Source: Macrostomum hystrix | Lineage: Eukaryota > Platyhelminthes > Macrostomidae | Direction: 5' to 3' | NCBI GenBank assembly: GCA_950097015.1 | Contig: CATNEN010000029.1 | Coordinates: 8,544,001 to 8,608,000 of the forward strand | DNA length: 64,000 bases | Shown: positions 27,080 through 39,095 of the stretch, in pieces | Layout of the letters: the number at the start of each line of letters is the position of its first letter | Position numbering within the stretch: the stretch's first letter is position 1 | Translations under genes and position numbers: made by a program | The notes under the pieces: model-generated | Told to the model about the DNA's origin: nothing | Seen by the model: only the letters and a program-made list of their open reading frames with translations | The model's database searches: none

Positions 27080-28057
27080 TCAGTAGTCTGGCGTCTTCCA
27101 CACCAGGATAGCATTGCGCACAACGTAGAAGTGGAAGAGCCGGCCGACCTCGTGCGTGCAGAAGGAGCCGTACTGGAAGCGGCCGACGATGACGTGCCAG
27201 GCGCGGTCGAACTTGGCGTCCAGCTCGGCCTTCATGTAGCGGGCGATCTCGCGTTCGTTATCGAACTGCTCCTGGGCGGAGCGGGCCAGCCGCACGATCT
27301 CCTCTTTGATGTCGTCTGGCAGGTCCGGGTCCTCGGTGATGATCTTGACGCCGTCCATCACTCCAGAGGATTTCTCGCGATTGCTCTGCACCTTCTCCCT
27401 GGGGATGTTTGGTGACTGGCAGTGTGAGCTTGCTCAAAATCGAGTTTCATTGGGTTTTCCAGCCCGGCTTAATAATAATAATAATTGCAGGAGGGCTGCG
27501 GGCAGTGGCACATCATTTAGTGACACTAGACCCACAGCCAGCGAGGAGGCAATTCTGCCCATTTCGCTGACTCCTGAGCACACACGCACACATATACTGT
27601 ACGCAGGCACACGCTCACACAGGTGTGTACATCTGCCCTGACTTTCTCATCGTCAGGCAGTGTACACTTCACTGTGCCTTGGAGGTTTGCCCACAAGGGC
27701 GTAAATTGCACGACCAGCCCCCAAGCCTTCTCCCCGCGGCTGCGCCCCAAATCAATGTGGCCTCGCCTGTGGAATCGAACTTAGGGACCGTGGTGCGCGA
27801 GGCAAACGCGAAAACCGCTCTGCCACCGACCGCCCCAGCCCGGCTTACATGTACTCCTGCTTGGGCACGAGGCCCAGCGTGTCGCAGAACTCCTCGATGG
27901 TGATGGTGCCGGAGTTGTCGTGGTCGAACAGGCGAAGCCATTTCTCCACGAACTTGTCCTCGTAGTTGTGCTTGCGACAGTAGGCCTCCAGCTCCTCCGT
28001 GGTGATCTCGCCGGAGAAGTCCGTGTCGATGGCCTCATAGGCTGTGAGGAAGTCCAT
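27080..28057 (-). CDS. Tegumental-allergen-like protein (EF-hand pair + dynein light chain domain)
   Basis: Two exons, 28057-27849 and 27398-27080, joined in phase 2 (AT|G), giving 175 residues. The N-terminal half has two EF-hand loops: DTDFSGEITTEE near residues 11-22 and DHDNSGTITIEE near 45-56, both with the acidic ligands at positions 1, 3 and 12 expected for calcium binding. The C-terminal half is a dynein light chain fold: DDIKEEIVRLA, then RYMKAELDAKFDRAWHVIVG, GSFCTHEVG and FYVVRNAILVWKT. This combination is the TAL family of flatworms (in schistosomes, surface-associated calcium-binding antigens). Length is that of the family. The 450-bp intron is mostly a SINE. Start is the only Met before the first helix. 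A role at the epidermis or in cytoskeletal calcium sensing is inferred from relatives. Confidence 0.9.
27469..27836 (-). mobile_element. SINE family 1 copy inside the TAL-like gene intron
   Basis: Minus-strand copy (same orientation as the gene) with the head at 27836 (gcggtcggtggcagagcgg) and an AAT tail at 27469-27485. It ends about 12 bp from the donor site at 27848, so the intron is little more than the insertion. Confidence 0.9.
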
Positions 28058-29414
28058 TGCTGCTGGTTGAGCCTACTGAGTACGAAACTTGACAGGAAAG
28101 AAAACTGGGTGCGCCTCTGAGTTGTAGCGGCTGAGTAGGCTGGGGGCGAGTGCGGCTGACTTGAGCTGCCGTGCCTCAGATAATAAACTCTACGGCTCGC
28201 GAGGCAGGCAGCGGCGGGTGAAGCTCGGAGCTCGGGGCACAATGGAATTCGGCGCACTCCGCACAAGACACGCCTGGCCAGACTCTGCTCTCTATTTAGT
28301 TTCTACTGCAAGTCTGTTTGCACAATGGAAAATCTGCGAGCCCTGGCTGGGCTGGGCTGGGCACAGCTCCCCACTCCAATTTGTAACTGCCTCTGACCCG
28401 TGCCAAAGAAGCTTAGCTGCCGTCTCACGTTGGGTACTTTACCTGCCGAAAAGCGACTCAATCACAAGTTTAGAATGTCAGTTATGTTAGACTGGTTTGC
28501 ATTCAATTTCAGACCTATCGATATAAATGATTATAAATTCATAGCCAACAACTCCTTTGACAGTGAGTCTATCTCGGTGTAAATCTTTCAATACAACTGA
28601 CATCAACCGACTGGGTCAGCTGGAAGATGAGGGACAGAGATTTCAATGGAGAAGTATAGTGCGCTGCAACTTGAATAAAAGCATTTCTTCAATTGCGGCT
28701 TCATTAGAATGTGTGTGTGCATGTGCTTAGTCTGAGAACACAGGCAAAACACCTGTTTGGACTGCCTGCCCGCAGAAACTGAGAGCTGCTCAGTTAGCAC
28801 ACAGCACTCTACTCATGGAGTTCTCTAGTTTCTTACCTGCCTTTTTGAAATACTTGGATGGAATTCGAGAAGAACTGACTGGCTGACTGAATGTTTCAAC
28901 TTAAAAGAAGAGAATATTTTACATTTTTTTTCTGCTGGCATCTACGTGAATATGCTTGAATATTCACAGCTCACAGATGCATTCAAAGATTGAATGAAGC
29001 ATGTCGCTCTTTTTCATTTGAAATTCAGCAGACTGTAACATTTTCCCATCGAATTAATTAAAAAGGAAAGAAAATTGCACGGACTTTGTGCTCGCATAAG
29101 GGGTCTGATTTAGTAAGAACACTTGAGATCAAATCTCTGGCGATGCTATTGTGAGCCAGTGATTTTATAATTTTATAATGAAATTCAGACCCAGTTTTCA
29201 GTGAGCTTTTCTGGCAAAAGTTGAACTTGTCTGAAAAATTCAGTGCAGAAGCGCTCCCGGGGTAGCGACCAATCACGGCAGCTGGCCAACTGATTGGTCA
29301 CTTGGCGCCCTGAAGCCAGGCTAAAGCATAAGAACAGACCCGTCTCGAGAAAAATCCAGAAAAGTACACCAAAATCAGCTTGGCAAGAGACAGACTTCTT
29401 CATCAACGCGTGCG
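28058..29414. other. Divergent intergenic region
   Basis: Separates the minus-strand TAL-like gene from the plus-strand receptor gene, so it should hold both promoters. No canonical TATA box is clear, and no coding frame is convincing. Confidence 0.4.
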
Positions 29415-32400
29415 ATGCTGAACTTGACTTTTAACAACAGCGCCAGCGGCGGCGACACCTGCCTAAGGCACATGCAGCAGCGCAACCACCTGGTGGGCCT
29501 GTTTCTGTACTACAAGTGCAAGAACTACACCAAATTCGTGGACAAATTCTTGGAGATCCGGCAGCAGCAGGAGCAGCTGAACAGACGAGAGCTGCCAGCC
29601 GTGGTAGCCTGCATGACCATCTTCTGCCTGCTGATCCTGTTCGGCGCAGTGGGCAATGGCCTGGTGGTGCGGCTCATCTGCTGCGGCCGGTTCGGCAACT
29701 CTCCGCGCCACGTGTTCGTCCTGAACCTGGCCCTGTCCGACTTTGTACTGTGCACTGTCACACAGCCCATCAACATGCTGCGCCTGCTGCAGGACTACCT
29801 CAGCTGGGAGTATGGCACTCCGCTTTGCAAACTGGTCAACGGGCTCACAGGACTCAACCTGTTCGTGTCCACCTTCTCAATCATGGCTATTGCGCTGGAC
29901 CGGTTCCAGGTGAGTACCTGATTTCAGTTTATTTAATAATATTAAATACGCGGAATCGAACTCACGAACTTTGGTGCGAACTCTAGATCGCTCTGCCATT
30001 AACCCCCTTCGGGCTAACAGCAAGCGGTTATAGAATGGCGGAATCGAACTCACGAACTTTGGTGCGAACTCTAGATCGCTCTGCCATTAGCCCCCTTCGG
30101 GCTAACAGCAAGCGATTATAGAATGGCAAAATTGACTGCGATATGGTATATGAGGATTCCAATTTCAGTAGGTTTTGCAGAAACTGTTAGTCGCACCACT
30201 GCGATGCAGCAATAAGCAGGTAAATATTTGATTTCTGAGAATATTTGATGAGGTGACTTTTTCCGCATCCCATTTCGATGTGTCTGTTTCTTTGCGCAAA
30301 CATTACTTTTCCATTCGCACAGTTCAGGAAGTTTTAGATTGAATAATTTTTAACGGAGTGGAATTCCTTTTCTCCCGATCTCCCAATTGAAGGAATGCTA
30401 GTTTGATAGACTATGGATAGATGACTGAAGGACTGGTAGATGACTGATAGACTGTGGTAGATGACTGAAGGACTGCGGTAGATGACTGAAGGACTGTGGT
30501 AGATGACTGATAGACTGTGGTAGATGACTGAAGGACTGTGGTAGATGACTGAAGGACTGTGGTAGATGACTGATAGACTGTGGTAGATGACTGAAGGACT
30601 GTGGTAGATGACTGAAGGACAGTGGTAGATGACTGATAGACTGTGGTAGATGACTGAAGGACTGTGGTAGATGACTGAAGGACTGTGGTAGATGACTGAT
30701 AGACTATGGATAGATGACTGAAGGACTGGTAGATGACTGAAGGACAGTGGTAGATGACTGAAGGACTGTGGTAGATGACTGAAGGACTGTGGTAGATGAC
30801 TGATAGACTATGGATAGATGACTGAAGGACTGGTAGATGACTGAAGGACAGTGGTAGATGACTGAAGGACTGTGGTAGATGACTGAAGGACTGGTAGATG
30901 ACTGATAGACTGTGGTAGATGACTGATAGACTGTGGTAGATGACTGAAGGACTGTGGTAGATGACTGAAGGACTGGTAGATGACTGATAGACTGTGGCAG
31001 ATGATCGGAGAATGATGATGACTGATAGACTGTGGCAATTAACTGACAGAATGCAGATATCAAGCATTCTTAATCCAACGTAGCCGAAGGACAACCGGGC
31101 CAAATCTTATCATGACCAAAATTTCGGATGCCCGTTTGCTTGCACCCCAATCTACGAGTATGAAAAGATTATCAAGAACTAACCCTGTTGAGGCATTCAA
31201 ATTTACTCTCTGCAAAGTCTGTGGGAGAAGGATAATCCAAGGACAAAATCCTAACAAATTGCGGGGGACGTTGATATAGACAATTATTAGTTCAAGAAAA
31301 CTAACCGCTGGTTGGTTTTCTCCCGGCTGCCCCACCGTCCCACTTAAAAGATTGGACGCAGCAATTTAGCATCACCTGCGCTTGGCTAGCTCCTTTGAGC
31401 AGTATAGAGCTTCATTTTAGGCGAGACTGAAGCAGTTGAGCAATGCGCACTGCCCGTTATTGCACCTGCAGCCAATAAATTGCTGGCCAATAAGATATGG
31501 GACTGATTAGCACGAGAAAATGCAGCCGACAGCACAGCCGCAGCTATTGCGCGGCGCATCTGAAGGCTGCGTACGGCGGTTGAGTCCATGAACTGGCGGA
31601 CGCCACACCCACCCCCAATTATCCCAGCTGATGCTGGTACCCAATTAACAGCTGGGTGAACTGAAGTAATGCAGAGTTAAGTGTCTTGCTAAAGCACATA
31701 AATTGTTACAATGGAGTAGGGATTGAACCCGCGACCTTTAAGTCGTGAGCTGGACGCTGTAACCATAGGCTACAAACCCCTAGGCTAGGCTAACCAATAA
31801 TGGCTATTAGTACAACGGTTTGATGATGACAGGTTTTTAAAAGCCCCTAATGGTTCCTTAGGTTCGCCATCATCCCGCAGATCAAACAGAGCATTGGGAT
31901 TCGCAGCAAATTTCAAGTGCTAGAGTTTAAAGACTGCAGCATAGGGATTCGACTAAGAACATAAACAGTGAGCACCACTCAACACAGGGCCTGGGCACTC
32001 GCTGTTTAAATATTTTTAACTGACTGTCAGGCTCTCTTACCAGCAAAATGGTCAACGGGGACTAGAAAATGAAAAAGTACACACACACAAACAAGCCACT
32101 TGGAGATACTTCTGTCATTTCAAAATTATAACAGAAAGCACATACTCGAAAGCCTGCGTTTCATAGGTTGACTGAATCACAAGCCGTAGTAAAAAATGCG
32201 TGGCAAAAAAGTATTTGTGTATGGCATGGTTAGAGCTGTATTTTAATGGCTCAGACAATATTGAAGGTGACATTTCCATGGACTATATTTGATGATGACA
32301 TGACCATAGACTATATTTGATGATGACATGACCATAGACTATATTTGATGATGACATGACCATAGACTATATTTGATTATGACATGACCATAGACTATAT

Positions 32401-35279
32401 TTGATGATGACATGACCATAGACTATATTTGAAAATACGATAGCCAGGCTGTATTAGTAGATGACAAAACCAAGAAACAGCACTAAGAAGACCATAGTCC
32501 AAAAGCCTGAATTTAAGGTCTAGGCAATTTCAGTCTGAGTTCTTGTCTTGCATGAGATTAGTCTTGCAGAATAGGGATTCCCAAAATTGGATGGGATTGA
32601 TTGTCTGGGAAGCAATCTCAACCGGTCCTAGCGCAGGTGTTAATTGAGACGGTGAATTGGCTGGGCAAAGAGTTCGATGGCGTCACAAGAATCTGGAAAA
32701 TAATGCTACTCAATAATACTACAGCCAATCCTTGTTAGGCGCTTTTGGTTGTTTGTTTTATTTAAACAAATATCTATGCATTTCTGGCGAGAAATTTTCA
32801 AACATTTTTATCCTTTTCTAGGAAAAAAGTATTTTAAAAGCCAGTTTTCTCACGTTTCTTATTTTTTTTCGGGTTACAAACTACTGACGAGTAGTATTCA
32901 GGTTTGTTTAAATGCGTAGCTCAAATTGAAAAGTGGAAAGTTTTTGCACGGCTTTTTTCATGCAAAATGAAAGCCTAAGAGGCAATGTATAGGAAATTCC
33001 AGCGAGCCTAACCTAAGAATAGAAGCACTAGCTAGATAACCAGTTAAATGTTAATTGGCAGGTACAAATCTGCAGGAGTCAGAGGTTTGGCTTCTGGGTT
33101 CGGTAAAACTCTGAAAAATAATTTTTTTTTGTCGGTAAAATTTTTACTTAACTAGAATTTGAAGCAGATAGGATAGTATGGGGTAGATGTACAGCTAATG
33201 TCCCTATACACTATAACACTATTGTAGGGAATGAAGTATATTGTTCCAGGATACTTCTTGTTTCCCCTGGTCTGAAATTCGAACTCCATTCCTTTCGATT
33301 AGGAGTTAATTAAGGGATTTCGATAATGGATGTCGATTAAGGGAGCTTTGTCCCCTAGACTTAAGCCTCTCCGAAAGATAGATTTTTGAAGTTGTCAAAT
33401 ACCACTTCGTCACGTATTTTACCAAGGCTATATTTTCGTCACGTACCACTAGACTGTCCAGGGCCATTAGACACGTCACGTGACTGTCCATGACCATTTG
33501 ACACGTCACGTGACTGTCCACCGTGATTCGACACGTCACGTGACTGTCCACCGTGATTCGACACGTCACGTGACTGTCCACCGTGATTCGACACGTCACG
33601 TGACTGTCCACCGTGATTCGACACGTCACGTGACTGTTCAGGACCATTAGACACGTCACGTGACTGTCCAGGGCCATTTGACATGTCACGTGACTGACTG
33701 TCCATGACCATTTGACACGTCATGTGACTATTTAGGATCATTAGACACGTCACGTGACTGTCCACCGCGATTCGACACGTCACGTGACTGTCCAGGGCCA
33801 TTTGACATGTCACGTGACTGTCCATGACCATTTGACACGTCATGTGACTATTTAGGATCATTAGACACGTCACGTGACTGTCCACCGCGATTCGACACGT
33901 CACGTGACTGTCTAGGGCCATTAGACACGTCACGTGACTGTCTAGGGCCATTAGACACGTCACTTGACTGTCCAGGGCATTTCGTCACGTACCACGTGAC
34001 TGTCCAGGGCCATTCGACACGTCACGTGACTGTCCAGGGCCTTTCGTCACGTACCACGTGACTGTCCAGGGCCCTTCGATACGTCACGAGACTCTACTTT
34101 TCACCGCCTGCAGGCCATCGTACACCCGAGCCGCCTTGTCCTGTCCAGAGCCGGTCTGCTGGCCTGCGCCCTGGGCATCTGGGCCGCAGCCGCCGTGCTG
34201 GCCTCGCCGCTGCTTCTGTTCGCCAGGGTGGTGCAGAACGCGCTAGAGCTGCCGCGAGTGAGGCGCCTCTGCAGCGAGAGCCTGCCGCCGGAGGCGTCCA
34301 GCCAGCTGCTCCGGCAGGCCAAGCTGGCGTACAGCCTGGCAACGCTGCTGGTGCAGTACCTGATACCGCTGCTGGTGCTGGTGTCCGCCTACAGCCGGAT
34401 TCACGCCAGGCTGCGCAGGAAGATGCGCTACAGGCGGGAGAGCAGCCAATCGGCCTACCAGCTCAGCCGCGTTGTCCTGGAGGAGCGCAGGCACCGGCGA
34501 ACTAATCGCATCCTGCTGGCCATCAGCTTGGTGTTTGCGATGTCCTGGCTGCCGCTGACTGTCCTCAACATCTTCAACGACTTTCAGGTGCGAGAGCGGT
34601 ACCATAATAGCGGTAATCACGGTCATGGTATAACCTGTTTACAGCATGAAATCACTGTAGAAACGGATTGCTGAGGAACGATGAATGCACATTTTCTGTT
34701 TATCAAACAAAATGTGAAGAGACGGCATGACGAATGCGAACATATATCCATTACGAAGACTATAATTACAGTAGCCTTGGTTACAATAGCTACATAGCCA
34801 GCAGCTACTCGTCACATCTTATCGTCACTGCACCCCATTGGCAGGAGGGGCGCATCGACTTGACGAACTCCACCCGGGCGGGCAGCGCGGCGGCGCGCAT
34901 CAAGCGCCAGCAGGTGCCGCTTCAGCTGATCCAGAGCGTCTCCCTGATGTTTATCCTGCTGTCAAGCTGCGTCAATCCACTGCTGTACGGCTTCCTGAAT
35001 GAAAGCTTCCGCACCGAGCTGTTCCGCTTGCTGCGCTGCACGCGGCTGCTCGCGCCAGACGAGGCCGAGATCGCTGGCACCGAGACCAACGGAGGCCGTC
35101 GGCGACTGCACAGGCAGCCACAGCCGGCGACAACGCCATCACCCGAGGCGCTGCCGTTAGTGCCGACGGAACAGGTAAATGGGCGCCCTCGATGCGACCG
35201 AGAACGAGCAGCTTCAGCTTCGGGCAAGTCTGTGTCCTTTCCCACCATCGAAGTCTGGATCGATGCGGAGACCGCCTGA
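29415..35279 (+). CDS. Class A peptide GPCR, neuropeptide Y/F receptor-like
   Basis: Exons 29415-29909, 34114-34587 and 34845-35279, all phase 0, 467 residues. The extracellular start has N-glycosylation sequons at Asn3, Asn7 and Asn37. Seven membrane segments are recognisable: TM1 with GN (80-81), TM2 with LNLALSD (103-109), Cys138 for the disulphide before TM3, DRF at 162-164 in place of DRY, directly followed by QAIVHPSR as in peptide receptors, TM4 Ala-rich, TM5 with QYLIPLLVLV, TM6 with FAMSWLPLTVLNIFNDF, and TM7 with NPLLYGF. The WLP..N-NDF pattern and QAIVHP favour the NPY/NPF group; tachykinin-like is the main alternative. The tail is Pro/Ser-rich with FPTIEVWID near the end. The first intron (4.2 kb) splits DRFQ|AIVHP and is packed with repeats. 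Plasma membrane receptor, ligand unknown. Confidence 0.88.
29951..30126 (-). repeat. Tandem duplication of a tRNA-like segment (88-bp period)
   Basis: Two almost identical 88-bp units. On the minus strand each reads ggttaatggcagagcgatc and, about 30 bp on, gagttcgattcc, i.e. polymerase III A- and B-box-like motifs of a tRNA-derived SINE head, but with no body behind it. It begins about 40 bp into the first intron of the receptor gene. Confidence 0.75.
30410..31045. repeat. About 21-bp minisatellite in the receptor intron
   Basis: About 30 units of 'agatgactgaaggactgtggt' with variants (gatagactgtgg, ggactggt). Units of 16-22 bp are mixed, with a longer pattern recurring every 63 bp or so. 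It leaves long open frames on the minus strand that have no family resemblance and are products of the repeat. Confidence 0.95.
31520..31785 (-). mobile_element. SINE family 2 copy
   Basis: Minus-strand copy: tRNA-like head around 31785-31715 (tagcctatggttacagcgtcc, then gggttcaatccc), then 'cacttaactctgcat', 'cagctgttaattgggtacc' and 'gccgtacgcagccttcagatgcg'. Shared with copies near 53000 and 55000. Confidence 0.8.
32271..32432. repeat. 28-bp minisatellite in the receptor intron
   Basis: About six copies of 'catgaccatagactatatttgatgatga', nearly identical. Confidence 0.95.
33446..34090. repeat. 30-bp minisatellite with a CACGTG palindrome in each unit
   Basis: About 21 units of 30 bp, core 'acacgtcacgtgactgtcc' followed by a variable 'agggccattag' or 'accgtgattcg'. 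Most units hold the perfect 10-bp palindrome GTCACGTGAC (E-box CACGTG). The last unit stops about 20-30 bp before the splice acceptor at 34113. A 119-bp block within it is itself duplicated (around 33700-33900). Confidence 0.95.
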
Positions 35280-35564
35280 CAACGATGATTGGACAGATTT
35301 GGGCCGTTTGTAGCCGGAAGGGCAAAGGCTTATTATATATTTGCCAACATTCGCACGGTTGTCTATCAAGCATCCGTTCACTGAGTTACTACAAGAATCA
35401 AATGAAATCTGATTTAAAACTATAAAAAACATCTACCTGTCCCCAGTTCTGCAATGCGATCCCGTACCTGTTTTGAGCAACCTGTCTGTCGTCTTTTCAG
35501 TATGTAGTCCTGTTTCTGTCTACAACCAATCTTCATTTTCTCAATCTTTATCTCATTGCATAGT

Positions 35565-35775
35565 ATCTTTAAATGACCAATCTCACGCTCCCGTGTCTCC
35601 GCATGACCAATCTCACGCCCCTGTGTCTCTGCATGACCAATCTTATGCTCCTGTGTCTCAGCATGACCAATCTCACGCCTCATGACCAATCCCCTGTGTC
35701 TCCGCATGACCAATCTCACGCCCCTGTGTCTCTGATGATCAATTTCATACCCCCGTGTCTCTGCATGAGCACTAC
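35565..35775. repeat. 30-bp minisatellite in the receptor 3' UTR
   Basis: About seven units of 'catgaccaatctcacgcccctgtgtctctg', between the receptor stop codon and its candidate poly(A) signal, so probably transcribed. Confidence 0.9.
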
Positions 35776-35816
35776 GAGCAACCTCATTCCCAAACGACCC
35801 AACGTCTGCATGTATT

Positions 35817-35822
35817 AATAAA
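35817..35822 (+). terminator. Candidate poly(A) signal AATAAA of the receptor gene
   Basis: AATAAA about 540 bp downstream of the receptor stop codon, followed by an A run and a T-rich stretch. It is the best candidate, not proven. Confidence 0.4.
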
Positions 35823-37279
35823 AAAACTCTCATCTGTTGTCAATGGAGTATTATTTTGATTTTCTACTTGGAAAGTGGAATAGTCATTAATATGAGACGC
35901 ATGTTACACGATAGAATCAACAGTATCATAATTACCTGTGTTACCTGCTTGTATAAACTGTACTTTATTGTTTCTGACACGTTGCATATTGATTAAACCA
36001 CGTCTGTTTACAAAGAACTAACAGATGATCTCGCTTTGTGCACTTAGTGTCCAACAAACAATGGGTTCATTATAAACAGTTTTACAACTAATTAATTTCT
36101 TTAAAAAATTGTATCGCCTCAGCAGGTCTTGGACTTTTGGACATCTCGCCTTTTGCTCTCCAATTCTTAGAACAACAATAAAAAACGTCAAAACGGGAAA
36201 ACAAATAGGAAAACTAGCTTGCAATTGCAATTGATAAATTTTCGGTGCATGCCTTCATTCCGATTCGGAAGCAGATTCTGGTGAATTCGTCAACGTTTTC
36301 AGTCGCTGCATCAACGGAAACGACGGAAACGGCCTAACAAAGGTGGCTAGGACAGGAAACCCAGATCAAGGAAATAATGCTTTGCCGATAAGAAAATTTA
36401 TTTATTGGCAATGCTAATTGGAACTGTCAGAATATGAAAGTAGCAGAACATGCGATTCTGCACGATCCCAAGACTGAAAACATGCTAGATACGAACTCAA
36501 TTACGATAAATGGAGATGTCCTTACGCTCGTAATTGTACACCAATCGGTTTACAAGCGATAAGACAAATTGATAAATGATTACTCTTCGACGTAATGATT
36601 TCATGTCAACATAATTCATTTACTCTCGTTCTAAGAATTTATTTTCACAATCCTACTAATAGTAGACTAACCTACCTAATGGTTGACAAAAATATTATCA
36701 GGTGTAACAAAAAATTATCTCGCTACGCAATTAGCTTAGTGAACGCGAGGCGGCAAGTTAATCGTTGTTTATGCAATCCAAGGCTAATCAGTGCAGTGCT
36801 GCAGTTTCACCCCACTCAACGGCATTCGAGATTTGACCTGTATTGAGAAATTCAAGCTGCATGCATACATTTAAGAATGGCACGCATATTTTCTGACCTG
36901 TCCACATATGCTCATTACCTTCTCAAACCAGTTTCTCTCTTCAACTAGAAGAAGACAAGCCGGGGTAAATCATAACCCTTCCCCCACTGTCCTCCAAACT
37001 CCACCCTCCCCAAGATGCGTCTTACCTTTTACTAGACAGCCACCCCAACCGCAGTTGGTCAGCGCTGACTCAGTCGGTCGTTCAATCTTGCTCACGGATT
37101 TTCCTATACTGCACTGCCGCTGTGATCTATTTTTAGATACAGGCTTAGACCATGCCTGCGCAACGAACGACCATTACCGTGCGACCTCAGGCTTTCTGGT
37201 ACGGGTGGGGTGGGCGCTGTCACGTGACTCCAGCAGTGCGGTGAGAGGGAGGGACAGGGAGGGACAGGGTGAGGCGCTT
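35823..37279. other. Intergenic, no gene seen
   Basis: Moderately AT-rich sequence with no supportable exon between the receptor gene and the leader of the CAP gene. Confidence 0.4.
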
Positions 37280-37372
37280 GTTAAATAAAAGCCTTTGGCT
37301 TGTCCTCAGCAGGCAGATTTCCATTGAAAGCAGCTGAGAGACACGGCACACACTGCATTCATTTGCTCATTG
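37280..37372 (+). promoter_or_regulatory. Candidate promoter and non-coding first exon of the CAP gene
   Basis: A TATA-like TAAATAAAAG (37282) is followed by a short transcribed-looking stretch ending in a strong donor, TTG|GTGAGTAA, at 37372/37373. If used, it would be a 5' UTR exon spliced to the acceptor just before the CAP start codon at 39081. It rests only on motif and position. Confidence 0.35.
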
Positions 37373-37424
37373 GTGAGTAAACAATCTTGTGCGTTCTTAG
37401 TAGATATGTCATTGCCGCAAACTG

Positions 37425-38245
37425 TAAGATTCTGGATTCTGGACTGGGTCATGAATAATTCGAGACTGGGTCATGGGCTGACTCTTGACTGGGTCATGGG
37501 CTGACTCTAGACTGGGTCATGCGCTGACTCTAGACTGGGTCATGGATGCTTTTAGATTGGGTCATGGCTGACTCTAGACTGGGTCATGGGCTGACTCTAG
37601 ACTGGGTCATGGCTGATTCTGGACTGGGTCATGAATAATTCGAGACTGGGTCATGGCTGACTCTAGACTGGGTCATGGGCTGACTCTAGACTGATTCTAG
37701 ACTGGGTCATGACTGATTTTAGACTGGGTCATGGATGATTCTAGACTGGGTCATGGCTGATTCTGGACTGGGTCATGAATAATTCGAGACTGGGTCATGG
37801 CTGACTCTAGACTGGGTCATGGGCTGACTCTAGACTGGGTCATGGATGCTTTTTGATTGGGTCATGGCTGACTCTAGACTGGGTCATGGGCTGACTCTAG
37901 ACTGGGTCATGGGCTGACTCTAGACTGGGTCATGGATGATTCTAGACTGGGTCATGGGCTGATTCTAGACTGGGTCATGGATGCTTTTAGATTGGGTCAT
38001 GGCTGACTCTAGACTGGGTCATGGCTGATTCTAGACTGGGTCATGGCTGATTCTGGACTGGGTCATGGATGATTCTAGACTGGGTCATGGGCTGATTCTA
38101 GACTGGGTCATGGATGCTTTTAGATTGGGTCATGGCTGACTCTAGACTGGGTCATGGGCTGACTCTAGACTGGGTCATGGGCTGACTCTAGACTGGGTCA
38201 TGGGCTGACTCTAGACTGGGTCATGGGCTGACTCTAGAATTCTTT
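37425..38245. repeat. About 22-bp minisatellite, first block (tctagactgggtcatgg)
   Basis: About 37 units around 'gactctagactgggtcatgggct', with variants 'tggatgcttttagattgggtca' and 'gaataattcgaga'. The same family fills a later intron of the CAP gene (42600-44490). Confidence 0.95.
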
Positions 38246-38544
38246 CGCCCAGTTGGAACTTGCACCTATCAGGAAGATCGAATGCCACTGTAGCATATGC
38301 GAAAAATCTGTACCAACACTGAAATGCACTTTCAAGTCTCCATTGAGGGCAGCAAAAATGGTTTAAAATATTTGAAACCTCAGCAGCGTCTTTCAGACTT
38401 AACTATTTGCTTAGCTCCAATGTCCCAAAGAAGGGATAAAAAATTCTTCTTTGCTGCTTCAGCTGCACTAGAACTGCAAGATGTGCATATTTCAGATGAC
38501 TGCTGCTGTTGCAACGAACAAGCCAAGCACAACAGCTCCCGAAT

Positions 38545-39095
38545 CCCCAACAAGCCCGCAGGACATGAGTCTGTAAAGTGTCCCCAAATCCCCCCAACAA
38601 TCCCGCAGGACATGAGTCTGTAAAGTGTCCCCAAATCCCCCAACAATCCCGCAGGACATGAGTCTGTAAAGTGTCCCCAAATCCCCCCAACAATCCCGCA
38701 GGACATGAGTCTGTAAAGTGTCCCCAAATCTCCCCAACAATCCCGCAGGACATGAGGCTGTAAAGTGTCCCCAAATCTCCCCAACAATCCCGCAGGACAT
38801 GAGTCTGTAAAGTGTCCCCAAATCTCCCCAACAATCCCGCAGGACATGAGGCTGTAAAGTGTCCCAAAATCTCCCCAACAATCCCGCAGGACATGAGTCT
38901 GTAAAGTGTCCCCAAATCTCCCCAACAATCCCGCAGGACATGAGTCTGTAAAGTGTCCCCAAATCTCCCCAACAATCCCGCAGGACATGAGGCTGTAAAG
39001 TGTCCCCAAATCTCCCCAACAATCCCGCAGGACATGAGTCTGTAAAGTGTCCCCAAATCTCCCCAACAATCCCGCAGGACATGAGTCTGTCAGAG
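38545..39095 (+). repeat. 47-bp minisatellite made of splice acceptor plus start codon
   Basis: About 11 units of 46-47 bp reading '...ccccaacaatcccgcaggac' then 'atgagtctgtaaagtgt'. Every unit carries a pyrimidine-rich acceptor (cccgcag) three bases before ATG AGT CTG. In the upstream units the next codon is TAA; in the last unit (ATG at 39081) it is TCA and the CAP reading frame opens. Confidence 0.95.

Noticed and set aside
30411-31103. Minus-strand frames rich in Ser/Tyr/His
   Set aside because: Three overlapping frames are open over the same 21-bp minisatellite, as expected from a stop-free unit.
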